Below, one piece after another: positions 34,643 through 45,859 of a stretch of 64,000 nucleotides of DNA. The position numbers and the translations under genes are program-made. The number at the start of each line of letters is the position of its first letter. Positions within the stretch are counted from its first letter, which is position 1. This DNA is from Hydrogenophaga sp. Root209 (lineage in GTDB: Bacteria > Pseudomonadota > Gammaproteobacteria > Burkholderiales > Burkholderiaceae_C). The notes under the pieces are model-generated. The model made no database searches. It was not told the origin of the DNA and saw only the letters and a program-made list of their open reading frames with translations. Location of the stretch: contig NZ_LMIE01000031.1 of assembly GCF_001428625.1 (NCBI RefSeq), positions 508,711 through 572,710 on the forward strand, in the 5' to 3' direction.

Positions 34643-35866
34643 TCACCTTGAGTTGAGAAGTTGGGAAACGTCGACACGGTAGGCACTGACGACCGGCACC
34701 AGCGCCGCCACCACCGCCACCCCCAGGGCCAGCGCGGGCACCCAGCCTTCGGCCGGAACCCATTGCCAGCCATGGATGGCCAGCGACTGGCTGTCCATCA
34801 CCATGGAGCCCAGCAGCCCCGCCAGGCCATGCGCCACCAGCAGGCCGAGCACGCAGGCCAGTGCAGCCAGCCACAGGGCTTCGCACAGCAACAGCACGGC
34901 CACGCGGGCCGCTGGCGCGCCCAGCATGCGCAGCATGGCGAGGTCGCCCCGGCGCTCGCGCACCGCGCCCCACAAGGCAATGAAGACCGAGAGGGCGGCC
35001 ACGCCCAGGAGCACGACGGCGAGCCCCTGAAGCACCTTCGTGCCCACACCCACCATGCCGAGCAGCCGCGTGATTTCCACCGCCGGCGCGGCGGCCTGCA
35101 TGGATGTGGTGCTGTTGATGAAGCGCGGAAAACTCACCGCGGCCATGGGCGTGTTGTAGGTGATCAGCGCCAGCGTGACCTCACGCTCATCGGCCAGCGC
35201 CTGGGCGAGTTCGAGGCGCTCGGCCTCGTCCATGCTGTCGCCTGCGTGCATGTCGTCGTGCACCTGCCAGACCGATTCGGTCGCGGTGAGCACCAGCCGG
35301 TCGATCACGCAACCGCACGGCGCCAACACGCCACTCACGGTGTAGGGCGTTTCGCCGTGCATGGCGCCGCCCGCACCCAGACCGTGGGCGCCCTCGAATG
35401 CTTGACCCGTTTGCAAACCGGTGCTGCCGGCCACCTGGGCACCCAGCACCGCCTGCATGGGCCTGGACCACAAGGTCCCTTGAGCCACCTGCACGCCATA
35501 GTGGGCTGCGTAATCGGGCGTGGTGCCCACGATGCGGAAACCCTGCAGGTTGTCACCCAGGCTCAGCGGGATGAGCCTGGCCACCTGTGGGTGCTGCGCA
35601 AGCCGCTGCACCTCGGCCAGCGGGATGTTGCCCGGTGGCACGTCGATGTGAAACACGCCTGCGAGGATCAACTGCATGGGGCTGCCCTTGGCACCCACCA
35701 CCACGTCGATACCGGCCAGGTCACGCTCGAAGGCGCGGTCGATCTGGTCGCGCGCGATCAGCACGAAGGCCATGGACGCCAGGCCGAGCGCGAGCAAGAG
35801 CAGGTTGAGCGCGGTGGCGAGCGGGCGCGACCACAGATAACGCCAGGACAGGCCGAACACGTTCAT
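34643..35866 (-). CDS. ABC transporter permease, MacB/LolC-like, of the zur operon
   Basis: Inner-membrane protein of 407 residues with one N-terminal helix, a periplasmic MacB-PCD-like domain (about 45-260) and three C-terminal helices of FtsX type (about 275-400, including LLGVAALSVFIALWGAVRERRG). This is the mechanotransmission-type architecture rather than a classical importer. It overlaps its ATPase by four bases. Its location in the zur operon suggests a role in moving or releasing zinc, or a zinc-carrying protein, across the envelope; that is inference. Confidence 0.88.
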   Translation of the reverse strand: MNVFGLSWRYLWSRPLATALNLLLLALGLASMAFVLIARDQIDRAFERDLAGIDVVVGAKGSPMQLILAGVFHIDVPPGNIPLAEVQRLAQHPQVARLIPLSLGDNLQGFRIVGTTPDYAAHYGVQVAQGTLWSRPMQAVLGAQVAGSTGLQTGQAFEGAHGLGAGGAMHGETPYTVSGVLAPCGCVIDRLVLTATESVWQVHDDMHAGDSMDEAERLELAQALADEREVTLALITYNTPMAAVSFPRFINSTTSMQAAAPAVEITRLLGMVGVGTKVLQGLAVVLLGVAALSVFIALWGAVRERRGDLAMLRMLGAPAARVAVLLLCEALWLAALACVLGLLVAHGLAGLLGSMVMDSQSLAIHGWQWVPAEGWVPALALGVAVVAALVPVVSAYRVDVSQLLNSR

Positions 35867-36519
35867 GCGGCGACCTGCGCAGCGGTATTGAATCCGAGCT
35901 GGCGCGCCAGCGGCAGTGCCTGCAACACCCGAGCATCGTGCGTGGCGATCACCAGCGTGGCGTTCAGTCCGCTCGCGCAAGTGCTCAACAGGTTCAGCGA
36001 AGCCGCGCAGGCCTCGTCGTCCAGACTGGCGGTGGGCTCGTCGGCCAGGATCACGCTCGGGCGCAGCAGCAGCGCGCGGGCCAGCGCCACGCGCTGGGCC
36101 TGGCCGCCGGAGAGCTGCGAAGGTTTGCGCGCAGCCAGGGCCGCGATGTCCAAAGCGTGCAAAGTCTTTGCGACAGCGGCCTTGTCCAGCGCAAGACCAG
36201 CGGCAAAGAACACCAGCCCCAGGTTGTCTGCCACCGACAAGGCTTCGCTCAGGTGCAGCTTCTGCGGCAGAAAACCGATGTGTCGCGCACGCCAGCGGTC
36301 GCGCGCGGCGGCAGGCAATGCACCCACCGACTGCCCGCTCACCAGAACCTCGCCCGCGCTGGGCGTGAGGAGCCCACTGGCCAGCGCCAGCCAGGTCGAC
36401 TTGCCGCCGCCCGAGGGCCCGCGCAAGAGCAGCTTGCCACCCTGCTCCACCGTCACGTCACCAAACCGCAGCGGCTCGCTGCGCGGGTAGGTGTATTGCA
36501 GACCGCTGCAGTCAATCAC
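35863..36519 (-). CDS. ABC transporter ATP-binding protein, LolD/MacB-like, of the zur operon
   Basis: ATPase of 218 residues: Walker A GPSGGGKST, signature LSGGQAQRVALARALLL, Walker B VILADEPTASLD and H-loop IATHD. It serves the FtsX-type permease encoded downstream. The ATG overlaps the zur stop by four bases and its own stop overlaps the permease start, so zur, ATPase and permease are one translationally coupled unit. Confidence 0.92.
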   Translation of the reverse strand: MIDCSGLQYTYPRSEPLRFGDVTVEQGGKLLLRGPSGGGKSTWLALASGLLTPSAGEVLVSGQSVGALPAAARDRWRARHIGFLPQKLHLSEALSVADNLGLVFFAAGLALDKAAVAKTLHALDIAALAARKPSQLSGGQAQRVALARALLLRPSVILADEPTASLDDEACAASLNLLSTCASGLNATLVIATHDARVLQALPLARQLGFNTAAQVAA

Positions 36520-37022
36520 GCAACCGGCTCCGCGCAGCCCGCACAGGTGCCATGGATCGAAACGTCCACCCGCTCGCCGTGGTGGCCCAGCCGTGCCAGC
36601 GCCGCAAAGAGATCGTGCGTCACGGCCCGGGTGGGTTCACTCGCATCCGTGAGCCGGAACTGCCGGTGGCAGGCATCGCATTCAAAGCGCGGCAGGGCGC
36701 CCTCTTCCACCGCATCGGGCTCCGGCAGGGCCAGACTGAAACGCCAGGTGCGCGCGTCGTCGGCCTGGCGCTGCAGCACCCCGCAGCCGGCCAGCCGATC
36801 GAGCAGGCGGTAGAGCGTGACGCGGTTGATGTTCAGGCCGCGCGCGGTGAGCGAAGCCAGTGCCTGCGCATGGGTCAGACCACCGGCAGGACGGGCCAGG
36901 AACAGGCCGAGCACGGCGCGGGTGGCGAGCGTGCGCCGCAGCCCGGCCTTCTCCAGCCTCGACTGGATCTCGGGTGGAACGCCCAGGAGTTCTTTGGGTT
37001 TGCTGGTAGTCAATGAACGCAT
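36516..37022 (-). CDS. zur: Zinc uptake regulator, Fur family
   Basis: Zinc-dependent repressor of 168 residues. The winged-helix half includes LTHAQALASLTARGLNINRV and TLYRLLDRLAGCGVLQRQ. The metal-binding half has FECDACHRQF and, at the end, TCAGCAEPVA, giving the two Cys pairs of the structural zinc site. It is divergent from znuCBA across an 80-base gap with two dyads, and it leads an operon with an ABC pair, a Cys/His protein and DUF3299. Zur rather than Fur is supported by this context. Confidence 0.92.
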   Translation of the reverse strand: MRSLTTSKPKELLGVPPEIQSRLEKAGLRRTLATRAVLGLFLARPAGGLTHAQALASLTARGLNINRVTLYRLLDRLAGCGVLQRQADDARTWRFSLALPEPDAVEEGALPRFECDACHRQFRLTDASEPTRAVTHDLFAALARLGHHGERVDVSIHGTCAGCAEPVA

Positions 37023-37033
37023 CTCCGCATTAT

Positions 37034-37048
37034 CGCAACTTTGTTGCG
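37034..37048. promoter_or_regulatory. Candidate Zur operator 1
   Basis: CGCAAC-TTT-GTTGCG is a perfect dyad inside a longer imperfect palindrome (ATTATCGCAAC and GTTGCGTTATG). It lies between the divergent zur and znuC genes, 12 bases before the zur start. Confidence 0.7.
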
Positions 37049-37063
37049 TTATGATGCCTGCTA

Positions 37064-37081
37064 TCGCAAGTCAGTTGCATT
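37064..37081. promoter_or_regulatory. Candidate Zur operator 2
   Basis: TCGCAAGTCAGTTGCATT repeats the GCAA-N5-TTGC core of operator 1 with one weaker arm, and is flanked by the same TAT and TTAT bases. It lies 22 bases before znuC. Confidence 0.6.
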
Positions 37082-37102
37082 ATCGTCGCCACAAGGACCC
37101 CT

Positions 37103-39740
<2,638 letters not shown>

Positions 39741-39843
39741 CGGGTCAACACTGTCGCCGGCCGGACCCGGCAACCCATGGTGGGCAGGGTGCTCGGGGTG
39801 GGCGTGGCTACACTTGGCGCCCAACCCTCGCCTCAGGACCACC

Positions 39844-40713
39844 TTGCCTACCACCCATCTCCTGCTCGCCCTCTCGGTGGTCTTCGTCTGGGGCACCAAT
39901 TTCGTGGTGATCCGCTGGGGGCTCGACGGACTGCCGCCGTTCCTGTTCGCCACGCTGCGTTTCGCCTTCTCGGCCTTGCCCTGGCTGCTGTTCATTCCCC
40001 GCCCCACGGCGCCCTGGCGCAAGCTCGCGGCCTTCGGCGTGTTGCTGGGCGTGGGACAGTTCGGCCTGCTGTTCCTGGCCATGCGCAGCAGCATCTCGCC
40101 CGGTCTGGCTTCGCTGGTGGTGCAGTTGCAGGTGTTCTTCACCATCGGTCTGTCGCTGTGGCTCATGGGCGAGCGCGTGCGGGGTTTCCAGATCGTCGGA
40201 CTGCTGCTCGCGCTCTGCGGCCTGGGGGTGATCGCGGCCAATCTCGACGCCACCGTGACGATGGCGGGCATCGGCATGGTGCTGAGCGCGGCGTTCTTCT
40301 GGTCACTGGCCAACCTGGTGGTGAAGTCGCTCGGGCCGGTGAACATGCTGCACTTCATGGTCTGGAGCAGTCTGTTCGCGGTGCCGCCGCTGTTCGCCTT
40401 GTCGTGGTTCATTGAAGGGCCTGCGCTCATGCGCTCGGCGGTTGAACAGGCGGGAGGTCTGGTTTGGGCCAGCGTGCTGTGGCAGGCGGTGGGCAACACC
40501 TTGTTTGGCTACGGCGTGTGGAACTGGCTGCTCGCGCGCCACCCGGCGGCCACGGTGACGCCTCTCGCCTTGCTGATCCCGGTGTTCGGCATGGGGGCCT
40601 CTGCTCTGTCCCTGGGTGAATCACTTCCCGACTGGAAGCTCGGTGCTGCGGCGCTGGTGCTTCTGGGTCTGGCGGTGATCGTTCTTTGGCCTCGGTGGCG
40701 ACCGGGGCGCTGA
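39844..40713 (+). CDS. EamA (DMT) family transporter
   Basis: Ten-helix drug/metabolite transporter of 289 residues with two EamA repeats (about 1-135 and 145-285), including VFVWGTNFVVIRWGL at the start and LGESLPDWKLGAAALVLLGL in the second repeat. The TTG at 39844 has AGGA five bases upstream; a TTG at 39814 is possible but less supported. RhtA/EamA relatives export amino acids or their derivatives; the substrate here is unknown. Confidence 0.88.
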   Translation: MPTTHLLLALSVVFVWGTNFVVIRWGLDGLPPFLFATLRFAFSALPWLLFIPRPTAPWRKLAAFGVLLGVGQFGLLFLAMRSSISPGLASLVVQLQVFFTIGLSLWLMGERVRGFQIVGLLLALCGLGVIAANLDATVTMAGIGMVLSAAFFWSLANLVVKSLGPVNMLHFMVWSSLFAVPPLFALSWFIEGPALMRSAVEQAGGLVWASVLWQAVGNTLFGYGVWNWLLARHPAATVTPLALLIPVFGMGASALSLGESLPDWKLGAAALVLLGLAVIVLWPRWRPGR

Positions 40714-40738
40714 CGGTCTCTTCTTCTCCGGCTGAAGC

Positions 40739-40959
40739 GGTCATCGGCGACCGGGCGAAACGGCTCCGCGAATGTCCCCCGGCGGCCTGCGGCCACCTCC
40801 TCCTTGATTTCGCTGCGCCGTTCCACCCGATCACCGATGACCTCATTTGCGCGCGGACGGCTGCGCGACAGGATCCCTTCAGGCTCGCGGACGCATGGCG
40901 TTCTGCGCAGCGAAATCAAGGGGGAGGACCGGCGCAGCCGGTCCGGAGGACATTCGCGG
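40739..40959. repeat. Nested inverted-repeat element, MITE-like
   Basis: Two interlocked inverted repeats fill the gap between the EamA and msrA genes. The 25-base arm at 40739-40763 is matched, with four mismatches, by the inverted 40818-40842. A longer imperfect arm at 40766-40818 (CCGCGAATGTCCCCC start, TTGATTTCGCTGCGC end) is matched by the inverted 40905-40959. No coding frame resembles a transposase. The rest of 40714-41018 holds only a short CAGGCA/TGCCTG hairpin (40995-41011). Confidence 0.75.
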
Positions 40960-41018
40960 AGCAGAGCGCCGTGCGTCTGTGAGCCCGCGAGGTGCAGGCA
41001 AGAAATGCCTGGAGGATG

Positions 41019-41555
41019 CTACTTGGCCAACCGCGCAAACGTCTTGCGAAACTTCGCCACCTTGGGCGCCGCCACCATCATGCAGTAGCCCTGGTTGGGA
41101 TTGCGTTCAAAGAAATCCTGGTGGTATTCCTCGGCAGCGGAGTAGTTGTCCAGCGGCTTCACCTCGGTGACGATCGGCTTTCCAAACGCCTCGTCCCTCG
41201 TGAGCTCGTCGATCAAACCCTGCGCCACTGCCTGCTGCTCCGGCGTGGTGAAGTAGATGCCGCTGCGGTACTGCGTCCCCACGTCGTTGCCTTGGCGGTT
41301 CAGTGTGGTCGGGTCGTGGATCACGAAGAAGATCTCCAGGATCTCGCGCGTGCTGATCTGCGAAGGGTCGTACTCCAGCCGCACCACCTCGTTGTGCCCG
41401 GTCGTGCCGGTGCACACGGCCTCGTAGCTCGGCTGCTTCACGTGGCCATTGCTGTAGCCCGACTCCACATCGGTCACGCCCTTGACCCCCACGTACACCG
41501 ACTCGGTGCACCAGAAACAGCCACCACCCAACACCAGCACCTGTCTGTCGCTCAT
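41019..41555 (-). CDS. msrA: Peptide-methionine (S)-S-oxide reductase
   Basis: Repairs S-epimer methionine sulfoxide in proteins. The 178-residue protein has the active Cys13 in GGGCFWCTE and the family segments GVKGVTDVESGYSNGH and QYRSGIYF. GGAG lies six bases before the ATG at 41555; an ATG at 41567 is the alternative. The C-terminus ends FARLAK without the extra resolving-Cys tail of some MsrA proteins. Confidence 0.95.
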   Translation of the reverse strand: MSDRQVLVLGGGCFWCTESVYVGVKGVTDVESGYSNGHVKQPSYEAVCTGTTGHNEVVRLEYDPSQISTREILEIFFVIHDPTTLNRQGNDVGTQYRSGIYFTTPEQQAVAQGLIDELTRDEAFGKPIVTEVKPLDNYSAAEEYHQDFFERNPNQGYCMMVAAPKVAKFRKTFARLAK

Positions 41556-41618
41556 TGCGTTCTCCATGTGTGTTTGTTCCTGTGTTGGTCGTTCCAGACA
41601 CAGAATTCTTTCAGTGCT

Positions 41619-42509
41619 TCACTTTAGTGGTTGGGCAAATGCGCGCACCGCACCCAGAAATGCCCCCAGCGCCGCCTGGTCTCTGTCGGTCTTCCACAGG
41701 CAGTGGGTCTCGTAGGGTGGCGTGTCCACATCCAGCGGCACGAACGCCGCGCCGGGCAGGCCGGCCTGCTGCAGCGCCGCCGGCACCAGCGCCGCCCCCA
41801 GGCCCTGCGACACGATGGACACCACACTGAGCCAATGGCGCAACTCGAAGCGGATCTCCGGCGAGAACCCCGCATCGGCACACAGGCCGAGGATGCGCTC
41901 GTGGTAGTCGGGCGACACGGCGCGCGACACCACGGCAAACGGCTCACCCTGCAGGCGCGCCAACGACAACGTCTTGCGCCGTGCCAGCGCATGACCCACC
42001 GGCAGGCAGGCCACGAACGGCTGGCGGGAGACCAGAATCTGCGAGAAGCCGGCCGGCACGCGCGTGGTGTGCACGAAGCCGATGTCCAGCCGCTCGTGCA
42101 TCAGGTCGATCAACTGGTCGCTGGAACTCAGCTCGCGCAACACCAGACGCAACTTGGGGTGCCCTGCGGCAAAGCCTTTCAGGATCTGCGGCAACCCGCG
42201 GTAGAGCACGGTGCCCGCAAAACCGATCTGCAAGCTGCCCAGCATGCCCTGCGACACCTCGCGCGCCTCGCGCGCAGCCAGACCGGCCTGATCGAGCAGC
42301 GAGCGCGCGGCCGGCACGAAGGCCTGCCCCGCCGCGGTGAGCTGCACGCCACGGCTGTTGCGCGTGAACAGCTGCGCCCCCACCGAAGCTTCGAGCTGCT
42401 GGATGTTGAGCGAGAGCGGCGGCTGCGTCATGGCCAGACGCTGCGCCGCGCGACCAAAATGCAACTCTTCGGCCAGCACCAGGAAATAGCGCAGGTGGCG
42501 GAACTCCAT
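41619..42509 (-). CDS. LysR-family transcriptional regulator, divergent from glutaryl-CoA dehydrogenase
   Basis: Regulator of 296 residues with an N-terminal winged helix-turn-helix (HLRYFLVLAEELHFGRAAQR, then the recognition segment ending RNSRGVQLTAAG) and a C-terminal substrate-binding domain from about residue 90. It faces gcdH across a 104-base gap with several dyads, so it probably controls that gene. The inducer may be glutarate or a related acyl compound; this is inferred from the neighbour. Confidence 0.9.
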   Translation of the reverse strand: MEFRHLRYFLVLAEELHFGRAAQRLAMTQPPLSLNIQQLEASVGAQLFTRNSRGVQLTAAGQAFVPAARSLLDQAGLAAREAREVSQGMLGSLQIGFAGTVLYRGLPQILKGFAAGHPKLRLVLRELSSSDQLIDLMHERLDIGFVHTTRVPAGFSQILVSRQPFVACLPVGHALARRKTLSLARLQGEPFAVVSRAVSPDYHERILGLCADAGFSPEIRFELRHWLSVVSIVSQGLGAALVPAALQQAGLPGAAFVPLDVDTPPYETHCLWKTDRDQAALGAFLGAVRAFAQPLK

Positions 42510-42522
42510 GAATAGTTTCCCT

Positions 42523-42558
42523 GTATCGACGGATACCTATTCGATATTAGACAGGTAT
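42523..42558. promoter_or_regulatory. Candidate LysR-type operator region
   Basis: Two overlapping dyads, GTATC-N4-GATAC (42523-42536) and ATACCT-N14-AGGTAT (42533-42558), lie in the divergent LysR / gcdH gap. The second has the spacing typical of LysR regulator recognition sites. Confidence 0.5.
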
Positions 42559-42613
42559 TCATGGCCGGCGGACAATGCGCGCATTGCCACCCCAACACAC
42601 GGAGACACCGACC

Positions 42614-43807
<1,194 letters not shown>

Positions 43808-43829
43808 AAAAAGGTGCGATCGGGCGCCG

Positions 43830-43932
43830 CCGGAGCGAGGTGCCGCGTCAAGGGCGCCCGAGGATCCGGCTCCGCCGGTCCCAGGGTGCGCCCCCTTGAG
43901 GGGGACGCGCGCAGCGCGGCGGGGGTGGGTTA
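43830..43932. repeat. Dispersed GC-rich intergenic repeat (type II), copy C (inverted)
   Basis: Read on the minus strand this contains ACCCACCCCCGCCGCGCTGC, CCCCCTCAAGGGGG and a GGACCGGCGGAGCCGGATCC tail, matching copies A and B. A second inverted pair (GGGCGCC and GGCGCCC) adds a larger stem. It fills the gcdH to tetR gap. Confidence 0.6.
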
Positions 43933-43935
43933 TAG

Positions 43936-43957
43936 TTAATAACCCATCGGTCATTAA
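43936..43957. promoter_or_regulatory. TetR-type operator candidate
   Basis: TTAATAACC-N4-GGTCATTAA is a 22-bp palindrome with one mismatch, 11 bases before the TetR start codon. It is AT-rich against a GC-rich background and probably mediates autoregulation and control of the RND pump genes. Confidence 0.7.
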
Positions 43958-43967
43958 AGACACCCGC

Positions 43968-44660
43968 ATGCCCTCGTCCCCCGTGTCAGACACCAGCAAC
44001 CCCGTCGAACCCGACGCTCCGCAACGTCGTTCGCGGCGCAAGGAGGCACGTCCGGGTGAGTTGCTGGACGCCGCGCTCACCCTGTTTGTGGAGAAAGGTT
44101 TTGCCGCGACCCGGGTGGAAGAAGTGGCGGCCATGGCGGGCGTGTCCAAGGGCACCCTCTTCCTGTATTTCCCGAGCAAGGAAGAGCTGTTCAAGGCCGT
44201 CGTGCGCGAGAACATCGCCGGGCGTTTCACCGAGTGGAACGAAGAGTTCGAGCGCTTCAGCGGCGACAGCGCCGAGCTGGTGCGCTACTGCATGCACTCG
44301 TGGTGGGAGCGCATCGGCATGACGCCCGCCTCGGGCATCACCAAGCTGGTGATGAGCGAAGCCGGCATGTTTCCCGAGATCGCGGCCTTCTACCAGAAGG
44401 AAGTGATCGAACCCGGGCACGACCTGATCCGCCGCATCCTGCAGCGGGGCGTCGACCGCGGCGATTTCCGACCGCTGTCCATGGAATACGCCGTCTACAG
44501 CCTAATCGCGCCGATGATCTTCCTGCTGATGTGGAAACACTCCATGGCGCCGTGCTGCCCGGCGACCGAGCAGATCGATCCGATCGGCTTCATCGACGCG
44601 CAGGTCGACCTGCTGCTCTCGGGCATGCAGGTGCCCCAGTCCACCCAACGTCCCGCCTGA
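43968..44660 (+). CDS. TetR-family regulator of the RND efflux operon
   Basis: Repressor of 230 residues with an N-terminal TetR helix-turn-helix ([20 protein letters not shown], then [20 protein letters not shown]) and a ligand-binding C-terminal domain of the TetR_C_33 or related type. It lies 28 bases upstream of the RND adaptor on the same strand, with a palindrome directly before it. It probably represses itself and the pump. Confidence 0.9.
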   Translation: MPSSPVSDTSNPVEPDAPQRRSRRKEARPGELLDAALTLFVEKGFAATRVEEVAAMAGVSKGTLFLYFPSKEELFKAVVRENIAGRFTEWNEEFERFSGDSAELVRYCMHSWWERIGMTPASGITKLVMSEAGMFPEIAAFYQKEVIEPGHDLIRRILQRGVDRGDFRPLSMEYAVYSLIAPMIFLLMWKHSMAPCCPATEQIDPIGFIDAQVDLLLSGMQVPQSTQRPA

Positions 44661-44688
44661 GCAGATCGCACCAATCGCACCGACCACC

Positions 44689-45849
44689 ATGTCCTCACGC
44701 CATTCGTTGTCTTTCTGGATCAAGTGGTTGCTGCTCATCGCGCTGGTGCTTGGCGTTGCGCTGGGCGTCACGCGTGCGCTGGGCAAACGCAAGGCCACCA
44801 GCGAAGCGGCCCGCAGCGCTGCTGAATCACTGCAGAAAGCCCCGATCTACACGCTTTCACCCACCGATGTGGTGAGCGTGCAAACCATCGAACTCACCCA
44901 GACCGTGCCCTTGTCGGGTTCGGTGGACGCGCTGCAGACCGCCTCCATCAAGGCCAGAACGGCTGGTGAGATCCAGGGCCTGACCAAACGCGAAGGAGAT
45001 CCGGTGAAAGCCGGCGAAGTGGTGGCCCGCATCGACAGCACCGAGGCCCAGGCGCGCGTGCGCCAGAGCGCGCGACAGGCCGAATCGGCCCAGGCGCAGG
45101 TGGCGATCGCCAAGCGCACCTTCGACAACAACCAGGCCCTGGTGCGCCAGGGCTTCATCTCCAGCACCGCGCTGGAGACCGCCACCGCCAACCTCTCCAG
45201 CGCAGAAGCCACCCACCAGGCCGCGCTGGCCGCGCTGGACATCGCGCGCAAGTCGCTGGCCGACACCACGCTGCGCTCGCCGCTGACGGGCCAGGTTTCG
45301 GCCCGGCTGGTGCAGAACGGCGAACGCGTGGGCATCGACACGCGCGTGCTCGACGTGGTGGATCTCTCGGGCTTCGAGATGGAAGCGGCGATTGCGCCGG
45401 CCGATGCCGCGGCCGTGCAGGTGGGCCAGACAGCGCGCCTGACCGTGGAAGGTCTGAGCGAACCGGTGCAGGCCACCGTGGCGCGCATCAACCCCAGCGT
45501 GCAGGCGGCCAGCCGCAGCGTGCTGGTGTACCTGCGCGTGCCTGCGCTGCCCGGCATGCGCCAGGGCCTGTTTGCGCAGGGCCACATCGTGATCGGTTCG
45601 GTCACGGCGCTGGCCGTGCCCGCCTCCACCGTGCGCAACGACAAGCCGCAACCCTATGTTCAGGTGGTGCGCGAAGGCGCGGTGGTGCATGTGCCGCTGC
45701 AAGCCGGTGCCACCGGCCTGCAGGGCACCGAGCCCATGCGGGCGGTGGAGGGTTTGCCCGCCGGCACGCAACTGCTGCGCGCCCAGGCCGGTTTGATCCG
45801 CGAAGGCACCGCCGTGCGCCTGAACGCGCCCGCCACCGCCGGCAACTGA
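44689..45849 (+). CDS. RND efflux system periplasmic adaptor (MFP) subunit
   Basis: Membrane-fusion protein of 386 residues anchored by an N-terminal helix (residues 9-28). It has a biotinyl-lipoyl-like hairpin (VPLSGSVDALQTASIKART), a coiled-coil region with long Ala/Gln-rich helices (about 120-180), and beta-barrel segments LRSPLTGQVSARLVQNGERV and later. It links the inner-membrane pump to an outer membrane channel, perhaps the TolC-type protein encoded about 4 kb downstream. No lipobox is seen. Confidence 0.92.
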   Translation: MSSRHSLSFWIKWLLLIALVLGVALGVTRALGKRKATSEAARSAAESLQKAPIYTLSPTDVVSVQTIELTQTVPLSGSVDALQTASIKARTAGEIQGLTKREGDPVKAGEVVARIDSTEAQARVRQSARQAESAQAQVAIAKRTFDNNQALVRQGFISSTALETATANLSSAEATHQAALAALDIARKSLADTTLRSPLTGQVSARLVQNGERVGIDTRVLDVVDLSGFEMEAAIAPADAAAVQVGQTARLTVEGLSEPVQATVARINPSVQAASRSVLVYLRVPALPGMRQGLFAQGHIVIGSVTALAVPASTVRNDKPQPYVQVVREGAVVHVPLQAGATGLQGTEPMRAVEGLPAGTQLLRAQAGLIREGTAVRLNAPATAGN

Positions 45850-45859
45850 GCAGCCCGCC

